Below, one piece after another: positions 43,310-55,275 of a stretch of DNA of 64,000 nucleotides. The notes beneath the pieces are model-generated. The model had not been told where the DNA came from. It did not search any database and was given only the letters and a program-made list of their open reading frames with translations. Every line of letters begins with the position of its first letter. Position 1 is the first letter of the stretch. The stretch comes from Centrapalus pauciflorus (lineage: Eukaryota > Streptophyta > Magnoliopsida > Asterales > Asteraceae): positions 868,001 through 932,000 of the forward strand of contig JAANYP010002038.1 of the NCBI GenBank assembly GCA_020465985.1, given 5' to 3'. Both the position numbers and the translations under genes were made by a program.

Positions 43310-44965
43310 TTAAACATCGGCACACCGTGTTGGTGCGAACCCGAGCCTAGACTTCTTCGTATCGTACATAATATGAAAGTTCTGCTGTTGATAATTACCG
43401 ACTATCGATAAAGCAGATCGTGGAGTTCCCAAAACTGCCAAGCACACGATCTCTTCGGGTTCAAGCTTGATAAAGTAGTTGTCAACCGGAAAATTCCAAA
43501 CCGCGCTATCGTTGAACAAGATCCCGAACGATGGCAAATCTTTTTTGTAATCAGGAATGCCCGACACGTTGTAACAAGGTTCGAGGATCGGGAAATCGTT
43601 AACCAAAGGGAACCCTTTTACCTTTGTCATAAAGGCTTTCTTGATGATATTGTAAGCAGGATCAGCAAAGTAACTTAATGTAGTCCCGGAATCGATTATG
43701 GTTCCACCAAAACCATCCGTCGATAAATCCCACGTTTGTTTAGGAATATCGAGCGTTTCTCCACCGACGATCACGGACTCGATGTGAACGTAATAGAACA
43801 CATCGACTGGCGACTCGGTGCCACCGATCAACGAAGTGAAATTCAATTCCGGGTGGCTTAAAAGATCCTTATCCTCTCCGAAAATTAACTTGCTACTAAC
43901 ACTTGAATTGCTGTTTCGATCAACAAGGCAGTACGAAAACGAATGCCCGTATAACGACTGGAGCTGCGAGGCGAAAGATAACGGACCGCGCCCGAGCCCG
44001 AGCAAACCCGCAGCACCGTGAAATAAACCGCGATTCCAATGACCGCAACCGAACATAACATTCTCAACTTGCACCTCTTGGTGCTGTTGTTTATGACCAT
44101 CAACATTGGTGGTTAAGTTCACCGTAAAAGTCTCGGTGGCGAAATCGCCGGTGGTGTTTGAACTGTCGCCGTACCAGTAAAAATAGGGACATGATTGAGA
44201 TTCGGAATCAGGTTTGCAGGGTATGGAAGTGTCCGGGGATGACACAAGACTGCACCGGCGATCATGGCAGCTGATATTCCGGTAAGATGATGAATGTTTC
44301 GGGTCGTAATAGGGTCCGGTTTGTTCGAAACAATCGTAACATGGAGTACATTGGATCCAATTTAAATCACTACCGGTATCAAGTATAAGAGAATAATGTT
44401 TAGGAGGCGTACCCACAAAAACATCCATGAAATACTCTCCAGAACCCAGAGTTACTCCTGATTTTAGAGTACCCATAAGTTTTCCGGCGTAACTCTCCAC
44501 CACCGCCGGCGCCGGCGAAGTCGATTTTTCTTCTTCAGCCTTGAGTTTTCCTGCGTTTTTCTTGGGTTTCGAAACCGTGTTGCGAATCTTCTTCTCCATG
44601 ATTCTTTTGTGCAGCGTTTGGATCCTGGTTATATCACTAGCGGCCGAATGGAATAATGATTCTTTTGCGGGTACAGGAGTTTGACTCGATGATCGGTGTT
44701 TTAACCGGAGCTTAACCGAGGGTTTCGCCACGTCAAAATCATCACCACCGGATTCTGTTTTCTCCGGCAAGGAGAAGTCGCAGTCCGAAGCAGCCGACGA
44801 GACGCCATTAAAACTTGAATGATTAGGTATTTCGATACCGGCAAGAAGTGAAGAAGCATTGGGATTCATATTCTGGACATGGGTGCGAGCATTATGAGCT
44901 CCAAAACCAGAACCCAGAAAGAAGAAGAAGAAGATTAAAGGAAACAGAAAACAGTTGAACCCCAT
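43310..44965 (-). CDS. Nepenthesin-type aspartic protease (family A1), single exon
   Basis: Secreted pepsin-like endopeptidase, 551 aa in one uninterrupted exon. Residues 1 to about 22 form a hydrophobic signal peptide. A prosegment of about 150 residues follows; it is Ser- and Lys-rich, with a DITRIQTLHKRIMEK helix near 111-125. The mature domain starts near GSGEYFMDVFVGTPP (about 174). First catalytic motif DTGSD (D196), second DSGTT (D425). A Cys-rich insert follows the first motif (CTPCYDC, later SCHDRRC and IPCKPDSESQSCP), the mark of plant nepenthesin-like enzymes. FGCGHWNRGLF and GLLGLGRGPLSFASQL are also family blocks. The C-terminus reads SIVGNYQQQNFHIMYD, then LGFAPTRC. Both catalytic Asp and the Cys pattern are intact, so it should be active. 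Substrate unknown. The lack of introns is common in this subfamily. Confidence 0.95.
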   Translation of the reverse strand: MGFNCFLFPLIFFFFFLGSGFGAHNARTHVQNMNPNASSLLAGIEIPNHSSFNGVSSAASDCDFSLPEKTESGGDDFDVAKPSVKLRLKHRSSSQTPVPAKESLFHSAASDITRIQTLHKRIMEKKIRNTVSKPKKNAGKLKAEEEKSTSPAPAVVESYAGKLMGTLKSGVTLGSGEYFMDVFVGTPPKHYSLILDTGSDLNWIQCTPCYDCFEQTGPYYDPKHSSSYRNISCHDRRCSLVSSPDTSIPCKPDSESQSCPYFYWYGDSSNTTGDFATETFTVNLTTNVDGHKQQHQEVQVENVMFGCGHWNRGLFHGAAGLLGLGRGPLSFASQLQSLYGHSFSYCLVDRNSNSSVSSKLIFGEDKDLLSHPELNFTSLIGGTESPVDVFYYVHIESVIVGGETLDIPKQTWDLSTDGFGGTIIDSGTTLSYFADPAYNIIKKAFMTKVKGFPLVNDFPILEPCYNVSGIPDYKKDLPSFGILFNDSAVWNFPVDNYFIKLEPEEIVCLAVLGTPRSALSIVGNYQQQNFHIMYDTKKSRLGFAPTRCADV

Positions 44966-47900
44966 TGACGAACAGACACAGTCGATTGTTTTAAGGTTGG
45001 ATTCGATGAAGAAAACAACAGGAGAAAGAGGGATTCTTTATGGTTTGTGAATCGGAATAAAGTGAGTTTGATTCATTGGGTTATTGGAGATTGAAATTGA
45101 AGAAAGCAGACACAAAATCAAGGAGGATGGTGGGAACGTAGCTTTGACCCTCCCAAAAAGAGTTGAAAAATGAAAAGTGGGGAAGAGAAATAGAAATAGA
45201 AAATAGAGGCACAAGCAGAGAATTCAATCTTTAACTCTATTATGTGTCTGCTGTGCTGTTGCCTGTTGAGCTATATTATAGTAATACTATAATCCATGAC
45301 TTTGAAAACCAAACCCAAATGTAGAATGGTTCGTTCAACAATTTATAAAACCGAAATCCTTTCATTGGTCGGATAGATCTTAAAACCCAGATGATGTTTT
45401 ATTAATTTAATTTTATAATTCTTATTAAAATTTGGATGTTATACAAAAAAATATTTACATCCATTTAAAATGAAATTACTAAAATGGTGTGTTTCACGAT
45501 GATATTTTAAAAACTGAGTTTTTATTTTTTAATAACTCAAACTTAAAGATTTGTTTGGATTAAAGAGTTTTAACATTTAATTCAAACACATTTATAAACT
45601 AACAGTTATGACTTTTAAAAGTTTAAAGATCATAGGCTCACAGTTGTTGTTCCAACACAAAATTATAGTTATTTTTATCAAAGATACATTAAATATAAAA
45701 AGTTCACAACCCATTAAATAATTAAATACGGTAAAAACTCAAAACTAAAAAACCAAATATCAATAAAAATATGAGCAAACGAGACGCATAAGAAAATGTT
45801 AAAACATTGATTCTCTCGATTTTCAACATTTACGCTCTGTTCTAGAAGAATGAAAGAAACGGAAAAGAAAGAGAGGAATATCAAGAGAATAGAATATAAA
45901 TGTTAATTACCATTTCTTTCTTTTTCTTCCCAGTTTTGGGATGAATGAATCAAAGCCAAAATTCTTATCATTATTATTCATTCTCTTCTTAAAAATTTCA
46001 AGGAATACAACATGTAATTTTACTTTCAATTTCATTCTTATCATTGGTTAAGTTGAGTGGTTGGAGACTGGGAGTACCCACTCATCCACTATTCTAAAAA
46101 CCATCTTTTTTGTCAAATCAGTTTTTCACACTTAATTTATTTCATTTTTCTATCTCAGAAAATACTAATCTTTCTATATTAAGGACAAAAAGAGAGAAGA
46201 GGTAGAAAGAAGGAAAATGGAGTGAAGAGAAGCCGCCATGGGAAGGAGAGGTTAGGACGAGCTGAAAGACTTCAGAGCCAAACACGTCGGGATTGTGTTC
46301 TTGAATCAGGATCCTAAAATGACACACAACCCCACTCAATAGGAGGGCATACCGCCCACCCTTTTTAGTTAATTTCTTGATTCATTCCTTAAGAGCACAT
46401 CATAAATATTATTTTGACAGTAACCAATTTTTATAAATTTTTAATTTGATTCCAATCTTCTGAAACCTTTTAAGTTTTAATTTTATTCCAATCTTACAAA
46501 ATTTGTCATTTATTTCTATCAAAAAGCAATTAGAAACTTTACAATTGTTTTTATTATTATAAACTCTCATAATAGATCATCTTTTGAAATGTTATAAAAC
46601 AATTTTGATGAAAATCATAGGTTTATAAATTATCTAAAACTGTGTGACGTAATTGGTTTGGCAAAAAAAATTAAATTTAATCTTTCTAAAATATCAAACA
46701 CAATTGAATAGCATTTATAAAAGTATGCGCATTGGGTACCCCGATGGGAAGCGGGGTTGCCACCTAGGATGCAAGCCGGCGGACAAACCACCCGCTCCTA
46801 TTGGCCCGTGCAAAATCCTTCCCGCATCGGCCCCCTATCCCGTGGCGGGTTTTCCTCTCGCTCCTCTTAAAATTAATGGGTTAAGGGTATTGGGTAAAAT
46901 GATAAGTAGTTTCACCCTTTTAAAATATAGAAAGACCGAGAGGTTGGAGAATAAAAATCAAATGTGGCACTTGGCAAAAAAAAAAAAAAAAGAGTTGATA
47001 GGGCTCGATACTACCACCATTTTAACTTAACTAATTAGGCTTCCCAAAAAAAGAAAAAGAACAAAAGAGTCTAGATAGTCTAAGGGTGCATTTGTTTCAC
47101 AGATTTTTTTTCCTAGGATTTGAATTCTGTCAAAAGATTTACATTATGCAATATTTTCTTTTATCAGAATTTTGTCAAAAAAACTTTATTATCTTTTAGG
47201 AAAAATAAACTGATCTGAAGAATACAAGGTAACTACGATTTAAAATCATAAGCAGAAGACTAAGTTTTAAATAACAAAGAATGAAGTAATTTAATGTATC
47301 CTAGTATTTTAAATACTCACTGAAATCTGTGAACAAAACACCGAATTAAAATTATAAGTCCCAGTGAATCCCGAGAAATCCATGAACCAAACGCCCCTAA
47401 GTGAATCCATATATAACTTTGTTGCTATTTTATAACATATTTCATATTTTATACAAAAAATTAAATGTATATCATTATTTAATAACATGTTTTTTTAATT
47501 TGTTCTATTTAGATCGCCTTTTTTTAAAAGCATAATGCATTTAGAAAATATTCCAAATTGATCCTTGGATATGAGGTAATGCATAAAAAGACATGTTATA
47601 CTCTATAACACGAGCATAAACAATAAATATGTAACTATATAATAACAAAAACATAATAAAAATAACCCTAATGTTACTTACAAATGCATAAATTTTTTTT
47701 TAGAAGCTTATATTTTATTTCACTGAAATTATTAAAAAAAAAAAAAAAAAGCACACACACGAAGAACTACCAGAAAACAAAGACCTCCGAGGAGAAGAGA
47801 TCTCAAGACGGCGACAAACCATATACTACAAAATACACTGAACTATATACGAAACAAAAACCTCAAACATTTAGATCCTAGAATGATTACTCTGCATCAC

Positions 47901-48976
47901 GAATCCAAGTCGAAGAAGAAACCCACGAAGACCATTCAATGGCTTATTACTGTAGTGATATTTAATTCATAAGAACGAATTGGTTTGAATGGAATGAAAG
48001 ATATCCTCCATAAGAATATTAGACAGGTTCTCTGAAGCCGCATGGACGACACGATTTCCTCCAATTTTACATTGACCAAATTGCCATAAGACACGTTCCT
48101 CGAAAAACTTTAAATGATCCATCCGGTTAAGTAACATGTGGTTTGTATAATTTAAGTAATTAATGATTTTTGTTTTCTTAAACATTTTGTTAAGTTTAAA
48201 CATTAGATGTTTTAAGCATGATAATTAACATACAATAATAAAAGAGTATAATGGAATTATACGAAACAATAGATGAAATATCATAAGATTAAAAATAACT
48301 AATCTGAATTGCATGTGCATTTGAATTCATAAGACTCTGATAAAAATTGATTATATAAACAAATGTAGAATTAATGGAGCATTGAACTATTGAAACGAAT
48401 TTGTCTAAAATGTACTACGGTTATTACATATTTATGTTTATATATTTAAGAATGATTTATTACTTATTGATATATTTATTATTATGCAATCATATTAAAT
48501 GTTTGTTATGTTATGATTTTTTTCATTTATAACTATTGTACATTATTAAAATAATAATAGTATTTAAAATCAATAAACTTTATTACTGATTTAATTAAAA
48601 TAATAGCCAATATTTAAAATAATAGTCCTAAAATGAATAAATTAATTAAGATGATTAATTATCATAAGTTGTATTAAAATATTTTAAATGATATTAATTT
48701 TTTAACTGATATAACTAGTAGTTACTCAATATAATTATCAAAATAGTATGTTCAAAATTAACCATTTAATTCAAAAATGCTTAGATTTATAACACGACTC
48801 TACCAAAAATAAGTTAGTATTTTGTAATATTTACTTTTCGTGATATAACTAAATAATGAAATATTAAACATTTAGTTAATCGAAATGTTGTAAAATTAAA
48901 TAAAATTATTTTCTAATATTTTTATTGATATACTAACTTATAGTATTTAAATAAACATTAAATTTTATATTTGATT
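44966..48976. other. Protease promoter side, then gene-free DNA
   Basis: 44966-45300 is the presumed leader and promoter of the protease gene, with GAAATAGAAATAGAAAATAG repeats near 45190. A GC-rich block at about 46725-46870 (GGGTACCCCGATGGG, GCAAGCCGGCGG, CCCGTGGCGGG) stands out from its surroundings and looks like a repeat fragment. An A-run at 47730-47748 borders a 200-bp stretch of different composition. No gene is supported. Confidence 0.4.
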
Positions 48977-49388
48977 AGGAAGAATTTCATATATATCCTT
49001 GTAAACTTATAATATTACGTCATATATCCTTGCAAACTTCATTATTACATATATATCATTCTAAATAAATCTCACATATATTTCCAAATTACTATTTTAA
49101 ATTTAATTACATCATTAAAAAAAATTATTAAATATCATTTTTTTAATTAATTTATTAATGAATTAAATTAGAAATGATATTTCTTTATTTTTTTAATTTA
49201 TTTTTGTTGGGATTTAAGATGGTAGTTTAGGTATTCAAAAAAAAAATAATGATAAAATAAATTTAAAAGTAGTCATTTGGATATATATGTGAGATTTAAA
49301 GATTTAGAAGGATTTATATGTAATGAGGAATTTTGCAAGGATATATGCGTAATATTAAAAGTTTACAATGATATATATGAAATTCTCT
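48977..49388. mobile_element. 412-bp Mutator-like MITE (9-bp TSD)
   Basis: The left end AGGAAGAATTTCATATATAT and the reverse-complemented right end AGAGAATTTCATATATATC match, continuing into CCTTGTAAAC / CATTGTAAAC. TATTTGATT (48968-48976) and TATTTGGTT (49389-49397) form a 9-bp duplication with one mismatch. Further inside, CATATATCCTTGCAAAC modules repeat within each arm. Confidence 0.78.
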
Positions 49389-49699
49389 TATTTGGTTATA
49401 TGAAGATCTATTTAGTTATTTTCAGTAAATGTTGAAATTACTTAACCGAAAATCAAAAATTGTGAAAAAGAGCATCAACAAGAAATCAACACTCATCCAA
49501 TTATACTTTTATAATTATATTTTTGTATTACAATAGGAGTCGAATCCCCAACCCCGGGTCACACTTAACAACCCTAACATTTAAAACGGTTAATAAAAAA
49601 GTTGACTTAAATTTAACGGTCGAGTGAGGCACATGTCATATTTTAATGTCTTTGTTTCGTCATGAATATATTTATATAAATAATTATAATTAAAGTTTT

Positions 49700-51052
49700 A
49701 AGACGTATGGTCCCTGTGGTTTGTTTAAAATTACGAAAATGGTCCCTCAACTTTCAAAGTTGCATTGACGGTCCCTCAAACCATTATTTGCTTGCATATT
49801 TGGTCCCTGCTCTGTTAGTTGCCTGTTAAATTTTTCTAAATGACGTTTCTACCCTTTTAATTTTAGTCCCTCAATATTATTAATAATTTCTTGTTTTGTT
49901 CTTTAATAAATTTTTTTTTTGTTATTTTAAATTTAATACTATAAATAATTATTAAAATTATTATCCATATTTTAAAAAAATAATAATAACAAACTAAGAA
50001 AATAATAATTTATTCATTATCATCTACTGTGTTCCCTCTTAAAAAATGGTAATAATCATTTGCTTACTTAATTATTTATTTTTAAATTCATATATAAGAA
50101 TTCTGTTGATTAAATTCTAAGAAATAAAAGGGTAGGTGTTGTCTGTTAATAATAATTCTATTTGTTAAGAACCCTAATTTTCAACTAAAAACATTGTATT
50201 GTAATGCTACTGCAACAAAATAAAACACATATTTGGATGAACTTAATTGTCATCATCGAAAATGGATCTAGAATACTAACAACAAGAGAACGTAGATCTA
50301 GTAGTAGAATCACAATGAACATAGATCTAGTAATAAAATCACAATTCATTTATCGACATTGTATCAAGAATAATTACAATAATCAAGAAATAATTAAAGA
50401 ACACAAAACTTGAAATCTAAAACTTTACAAAAACCTTAACACAAAGGACAATCACAAATTCCAAATCACAAGAACCTGTTACAGATTTGATCGACGCTTT
50501 AGTAGACTAATATCAGAGCGATTGTGTGTTACTTACGGGCCTTCACCATGGCATGGTTTCTTAAATCGATCCACATGTTAGCGATGAAGAGAGTAATCGA
50601 AGCCAAAGATAGTGGCGGTGGTTTCAAATCGACACCAAACCCAATCAATTTAGGGTTTTCAAAATTGTTTTTAAGAACGAAACGATAACTAGTGAGCAAA
50701 GACTGTCATTAGAAGATGAGGAAGCAAGTGTGGCCGATGGTTGATCTGAAACCCACACCAAACCTTATCGATTTAGGGTTTTCAAAACCCTCTTAAGTAG
50801 AGAGCAAGATCTGGTAGTTGTGATTGATTGTGACTGTGCATAGTAGGGGGGGAATGAGAAGCAACGGTTGTCGGTGGTGGTTGTTGTGGTAAAGGATCGA
50901 TGATGTAAAGGGGGGAGGAAGAGAAGCAGGCGGTGAAGTGATGTTCATGATGGGCTAAGGTTCATGAGTAGAGGTGGTGTTCACGATGGGCCAAGGTTCA
51001 CGAGTAGAGGCGACGGAGGTCGGCATCGGTGGTGGCGAGGGTTGAAATCTCT

Positions 51053-51099
<47 letters not shown>

Positions 51100-51372
51100 C
51101 TATAAAAGATATATATTTACTCTTACAGAGAGAGAGAGATGAAAAAAAGCAAAGGGTAAGAAAAAAGTTGTAAAAGATATATATATTTACTCTTGAGGGA
51201 CTAAAAATGAAAGGGTAGAAACGTCATTTAGAAAAATTTAACAGACAACTAACGGAGCAGGGACCAAATATGCAAGTAAATAGTGGTTTGAGGGACCGTC
51301 AATGCAACTTTGAAAGTCGAGGGACCATTTTCGTAATTTTAAACAAACCACAGGGACCATTTCTGTAATTTA
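49700..51372. mobile_element. 1.7-kb foldback element of the GGTCCCTGTGGTTT type
   Basis: About 170-bp terminal inverted repeats: left from 49708 (ATGGTCCCTGTGGTTTG, ACTTTCAAAGTTGCATTGAC, CTAAATGACGTTTCTACCC), right from about 51195 to 51362 with the same modules reversed. The arms carry GGTCCCT at regular intervals, like the element at 247-2181. The 1.3-kb inside is unrelated to the arms: two copies of TTTAGGGTTTTCAAAA (50650 and 50783), a GA repeat, and the duplicated AAAAGATATATATTTACTCT near the right arm. No duplication is identified, so the end points are approximate. No transposase frame. Confidence 0.75.
51055..51097. repeat. (GA)n microsatellite
   Basis: About 20 tandem AG units inside the foldback element; the open frame across it (Arg-Glu repeats) is a by-product. 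Confidence 0.95.
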
Positions 51373-53368
51373 CTCTATAAAATATATACTTTTTCGACTA
51401 GATGTTATATTGGGTATTATCTCAAGAACAGGTGTACCGCATTTTCTAGTTAGGGGGTCTCAACACCAATTTATTGATCTAAAATTCTAACTATCAAACA
51501 TTAATTAATTCACTCAATTCGTTTCAATTGGAGAAATTTTGGTACAATGAAAGTTGAGAGTTCATTTTTTTCATGTGATTTATTGAACCTAAACATAATT
51601 TTAAAAAATGGTTTAGTAAATTGTTTTTTTTTTTATTATTATTTTGTATCAAGTATCATATATAAAAAATTATGAGAATAACACAACATAGAAACTTAGG
51701 ATGTTTACAAAACAAAAATTTTTAGTTTGAATTTTTAGTAAAACTGAAAATATGATAATTTTTAAGAAAAGACATTTTAAAGATGCAAATGTGTTTGGAT
51801 GTGTTATAAATATTTTTTTGTCTTTTTTCATTTTTTACTCTCTTTTATAACATATATTGAAGTGACTAGATTGAAAATAAAGTGTGAAAACTTCAAAAAT
51901 GTGTTTTTATGTTTACTTGTAATTTTAAAAGCTAAAAACTGAAAACATCTAAAAACAATGAATTTGAATGCGTTTTTTAGAAACCATCGTTTTCAATGAA
52001 AATTTTTGCTGAAAACATGTCAACTAAACGGGCCATAAAGATATCGTTTGACTCACGAACTAAATTTTGAAGTGATTGGAGTTTAAGTTATAATACATTG
52101 TAAGTTTATTGTTCGGTACTTGAAATAATGTTTAATGTCGAGTAAGGGTATCGGTTGTAAAATATTAAAAATCTAAATTCTATTACAACTGGATACAAAT
52201 GACGATTTCTTTTTACTATCTTAAAACGTTTATTCATTACTTTGATAATTCAAACTTTCAAACATACAATAGTTAAATTTCAATTCTTTCAAATTCCAAA
52301 GTATGAGTTGGGGCTTAAGTTTCAAAATCAAAAAATTAATAAATCAATTTAATTATTGTTCGTATTTGTGATAAAATTCCTATCAAGATGAAAAATAAAA
52401 AAATAAGGTCAATTGATGAAATAACAATGTTTCATATAAGTGTTTTAGATCAACCGAACGAAAACGAATGAGGACATATTCATATTCATTCGTCTAAATT
52501 TAAACGAACAAATAAAAAACACGAAGACAAGATTTTCTGCCCATGCTCATTTATTAAGGATTTGATCATTTTCATGATATATATAATCAATCACTACGAA
52601 CCGAAATGAATGTAAACAAACATATATAAATAAACAATTAAGCGAACCCAACGAACATAAACAATTGCAACCAACAAACACACTTGTTTTAAATCCACAA
52701 CACATGATTCGACACTTTCAAACTATTTTCACACATTTGTAAATTTTATAAATCACTTTAAAGTATTATTAACGTCTTAATGAACGAAAAACACAGTTTC
52801 AACACTAAATTAACATCTTCAAATATTTGACCTTTTAAATATTCTTGATCTTTGATTCAATGTCACATACATCCTAATAGCAATTAGTAAAGTGAATTGT
52901 AATTAAACTTAACATTGTATTAAAAGAACAAGTCAAATATTATATATATCAAGAAAAATATATATATCTATAGTAAATATAAAATATGTTTATTATATTC
53001 ATTTATAAACAATAATGAACGAACTTCCCGTTAAACGGTTTATCAAATAGTTTGTTCGTATATAGCCGTATTTATATTTTTAATAACAACATGTTATTAA
53101 AAATATAATCACTTTTCATTTTTATTTTACCAAGAATAATGGATTATGGGATCAGGTTTTGCCTTAGCTTCCTCTCAACATTTGTGAAATTTTAATGGAA
53201 ATTAGTGTTGCATCATCTTGTGAATCTGGATTAATTAGTTTTGAGGCTTCAATTCGTGTTGATGGAAATTTTAGTTGCATCATCCAGATAGAGTTTCACG
53301 TTTGACCCTTCGAATGACATTTGATTCCAAAAGAACAAAAAACCAGTATGCTAGGTTAGAGTTTTTAG
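51373..53368. other. AT-rich DNA with ACGAAC-type repeats
   Basis: No gene. From about 52450 to 53060 the sequence repeats CGAACGAAAACGAATG- and TTCGTTCG-like motifs in both orientations, as in some hAT-like elements; ends could not be fixed. Confidence 0.4.
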
Positions 53369-54138
53369 TAGGGGTGTGCACGCTCTGGTTCAATTCAGTT
53401 AGTAGTTAACATGTGAACCGTGTTTTTTGTTTCGGTTACCCGCAGTTTGATCCACGGTTACCCGTTATTTGCTTAAAATCAAATAAAATTATAGAAATAT
53501 ATATTTTTAAGCATAAATATTATATTTAAGCTCAAAGTCATAGTAAACTATTTTATTATAAATCTTAAAAGTTACACTAAATTTATTTAGGGTTTATTAT
53601 AAAAAAACCAACATGTTTTCATGTTTTTTTTGCGTTTTCGTCCCTCCATGTTATTTTTTTTCCATAAAAGTTGTCAAGTTAATTTTTTCTTTTTGATTTA
53701 TTGAAATTTGGACATTAGACTCCGGTTATTATTAATAAACCGGATTTTTAAAAACTGAAAAACCGGGTTCTAATGTCCAAATTTCACTAAACCAAAAAGA
53801 AAATGTTTACTTCGAGACTTTTATTGAAAAAAATAACATGGAGAAACGAAAACGAAACAAAAATGAAAACATGTTGGTTTTTTTCATAATAAACCCATTT
53901 ATTTAATAAAAACAATAAAAAATAAAAAATCATTTGAAAATCTAGTTTTAAATGTATTAGAATGTCTAAATGAAATTATAAAATAAAATCTGCTAATTTG
54001 TATAAATATAATCGGTTCGGTTATCCATGACATTCTAAAAATGAAAATCTAAATCGCCCCATGATATTTCAGTTTCGGTTTCAGAACAAGCGGTTCAACT
54101 CGGTTTCTTGGTTTTCCAGTTTTGTCTGAACACTCCTA
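53369..54138. mobile_element. hAT-like element interrupted by a Mutator-like MITE
   Basis: Starts TAGGGGTGTGCACGCTCTGG, ends GAACACTCCTA, with GTTTTTAG (53361-53368) and ATTTTTAG (54139-54146) as an 8-bp duplication with one mismatch. Inner flanks are GGTTACCCG / CGGTTCGGTT-type repeats. Removing the nested 307-bp MITE and one 9-bp duplication leaves a 454-bp original element. Confidence 0.82.
53590..53896. mobile_element. 307-bp Mutator-like MITE, copy 2 (9-bp TSD ATTTATTTA)
   Basis: Same terminal repeats (GGGTTTATTAT) and inner modules as copies 1 and 3. Perfect 9-bp duplication at 53581-53589 and 53897-53905. Inserted in the hAT-like element at 53369-54138. Confidence 0.94.
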
Positions 54139-54959
54139 ATTTTTAGGCTTTAATTCGTTTAAATACATTTTTGTATAAGCTTATACATTAATTTACATGG
54201 ACATTAATCAACTTTCTCTTCTCACATTTGACATTTCCACAAGTGTTACGTTTTTCAATTCAAATGCCTAATTAGCATTACACAAGCTAATTCCACTACA
54301 TATTTGTGTTATTTTATATTATATTAAGAGCATCAATAATATTATTAAAAAAAAATTAATTTTAAACAAAGTGGCATGATGTTCGTTGCTTTAGCTGGTT
54401 ATTATTTTCATCGTACCACACCATCTTTTAAGTTTTAATTATATTTTAATTTGTTTCTTATATATAATTTTTTTAATTTATATTTAATGGAGGAAGTAAA
54501 TGTGATAAAAAAAAAAAAAAAGAACGGGTGGAATGCAGATTGATTGACGAAGTCGAAGGGTATAGTTGTCATTTGGAGTCAATAAGTTTGACCAAGACTG
54601 GAGTGTATTCCGTGGGACCCACAGTCGTTACGCGGTTCCGTGCCCCAGCTTCTATATTTTGACCCGATAAATTTTTTTCTTATTGTGATGTCTAATGCTG
54701 TGCGCGGAATATATTAAATTTGTACCTAATTTTGGTGACTCTATCTATATTTTTATATAGATTAAATTTGTATACCACCTAAATTATTATACTTTTATAA
54801 TTCATAAAATTTTTATTATCAACGATTTTAATGACTATTTTAGTTTTAATAACCAACTTGAGTCGGGATTAAAAGTTAAATTATATTGGTAGAACAGGAG
54901 AACTTATAATAAATTGAATTAGATTAATAAAACTTTACTAGATATTAATATAAATTTTA
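54139..54959. other. Short intergenic stretch with a promoter-like block
   Basis: Mostly AT-rich; 54515-54665 has balanced composition and contains the palindrome GTGGGACCCAC (54612-54622). No coding sequence follows that would explain it as a promoter. Confidence 0.4.
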
Positions 54960-55266
54960 GGGTTTATTATGAAAAAAACCAACATGTTTTCACGTTTTTT
55001 GCGTTTTCGTCACTCCATGTTATTTTTTCCATAAAAAGCCTCAAGTTATTCTTTTCTTTTTGGTTTAGTGAAATTTGGACAATAGACCCAAGTTATATTT
55101 TTGGGAACCGGGTTTTAAAAAACTGAAAAACCGGGTTTTAATGTCCAAATTTTCCAAAACAAAAAAAAAGTATAACTTGAGGACTTTTATGGAAAAAAAA
55201 AATGATATTGTGGGACGAAAACGCAAAAAAACATGAAAACATATTGGTTTTTTTCGTAATAAACCC
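54960..55266. mobile_element. 307-bp Mutator-like MITE, copy 3 (9-bp TSD TAAATTTTA)
   Basis: Terminal repeats GGGTTTATTATGAAAAAAAC and its mirror; central CGGGTTTTAAAAAACTGAAA; perfect 9-bp duplication at 54951-54959 and 55267-55275. It lies only 1.06 kb from copy 2 but has a different duplication, so the two insertions are independent. Confidence 0.94.
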
Positions 55267-55275
55267 TAAATTTTA

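Noticed and set aside
45834..46320. Possible second copy of the purine/pyrimidine element at 16754-17144
   Set aside because: GCTCTGTTCT and GTGTTCTTGAATCA motifs recur, but they do not line up as a left and a right end, so I could not support an element.
46653..47030. 125-codon frame over the GC-rich block
   Set aside because: The Pro/Gly-rich translation has no domain, starts in AT-rich DNA, and the block looks like part of a non-coding repeat.
50964..51173. 69-codon frame with an Arg-Glu run
   Set aside because: Produced by the (GA)n tract inside a foldback element; no conserved part.
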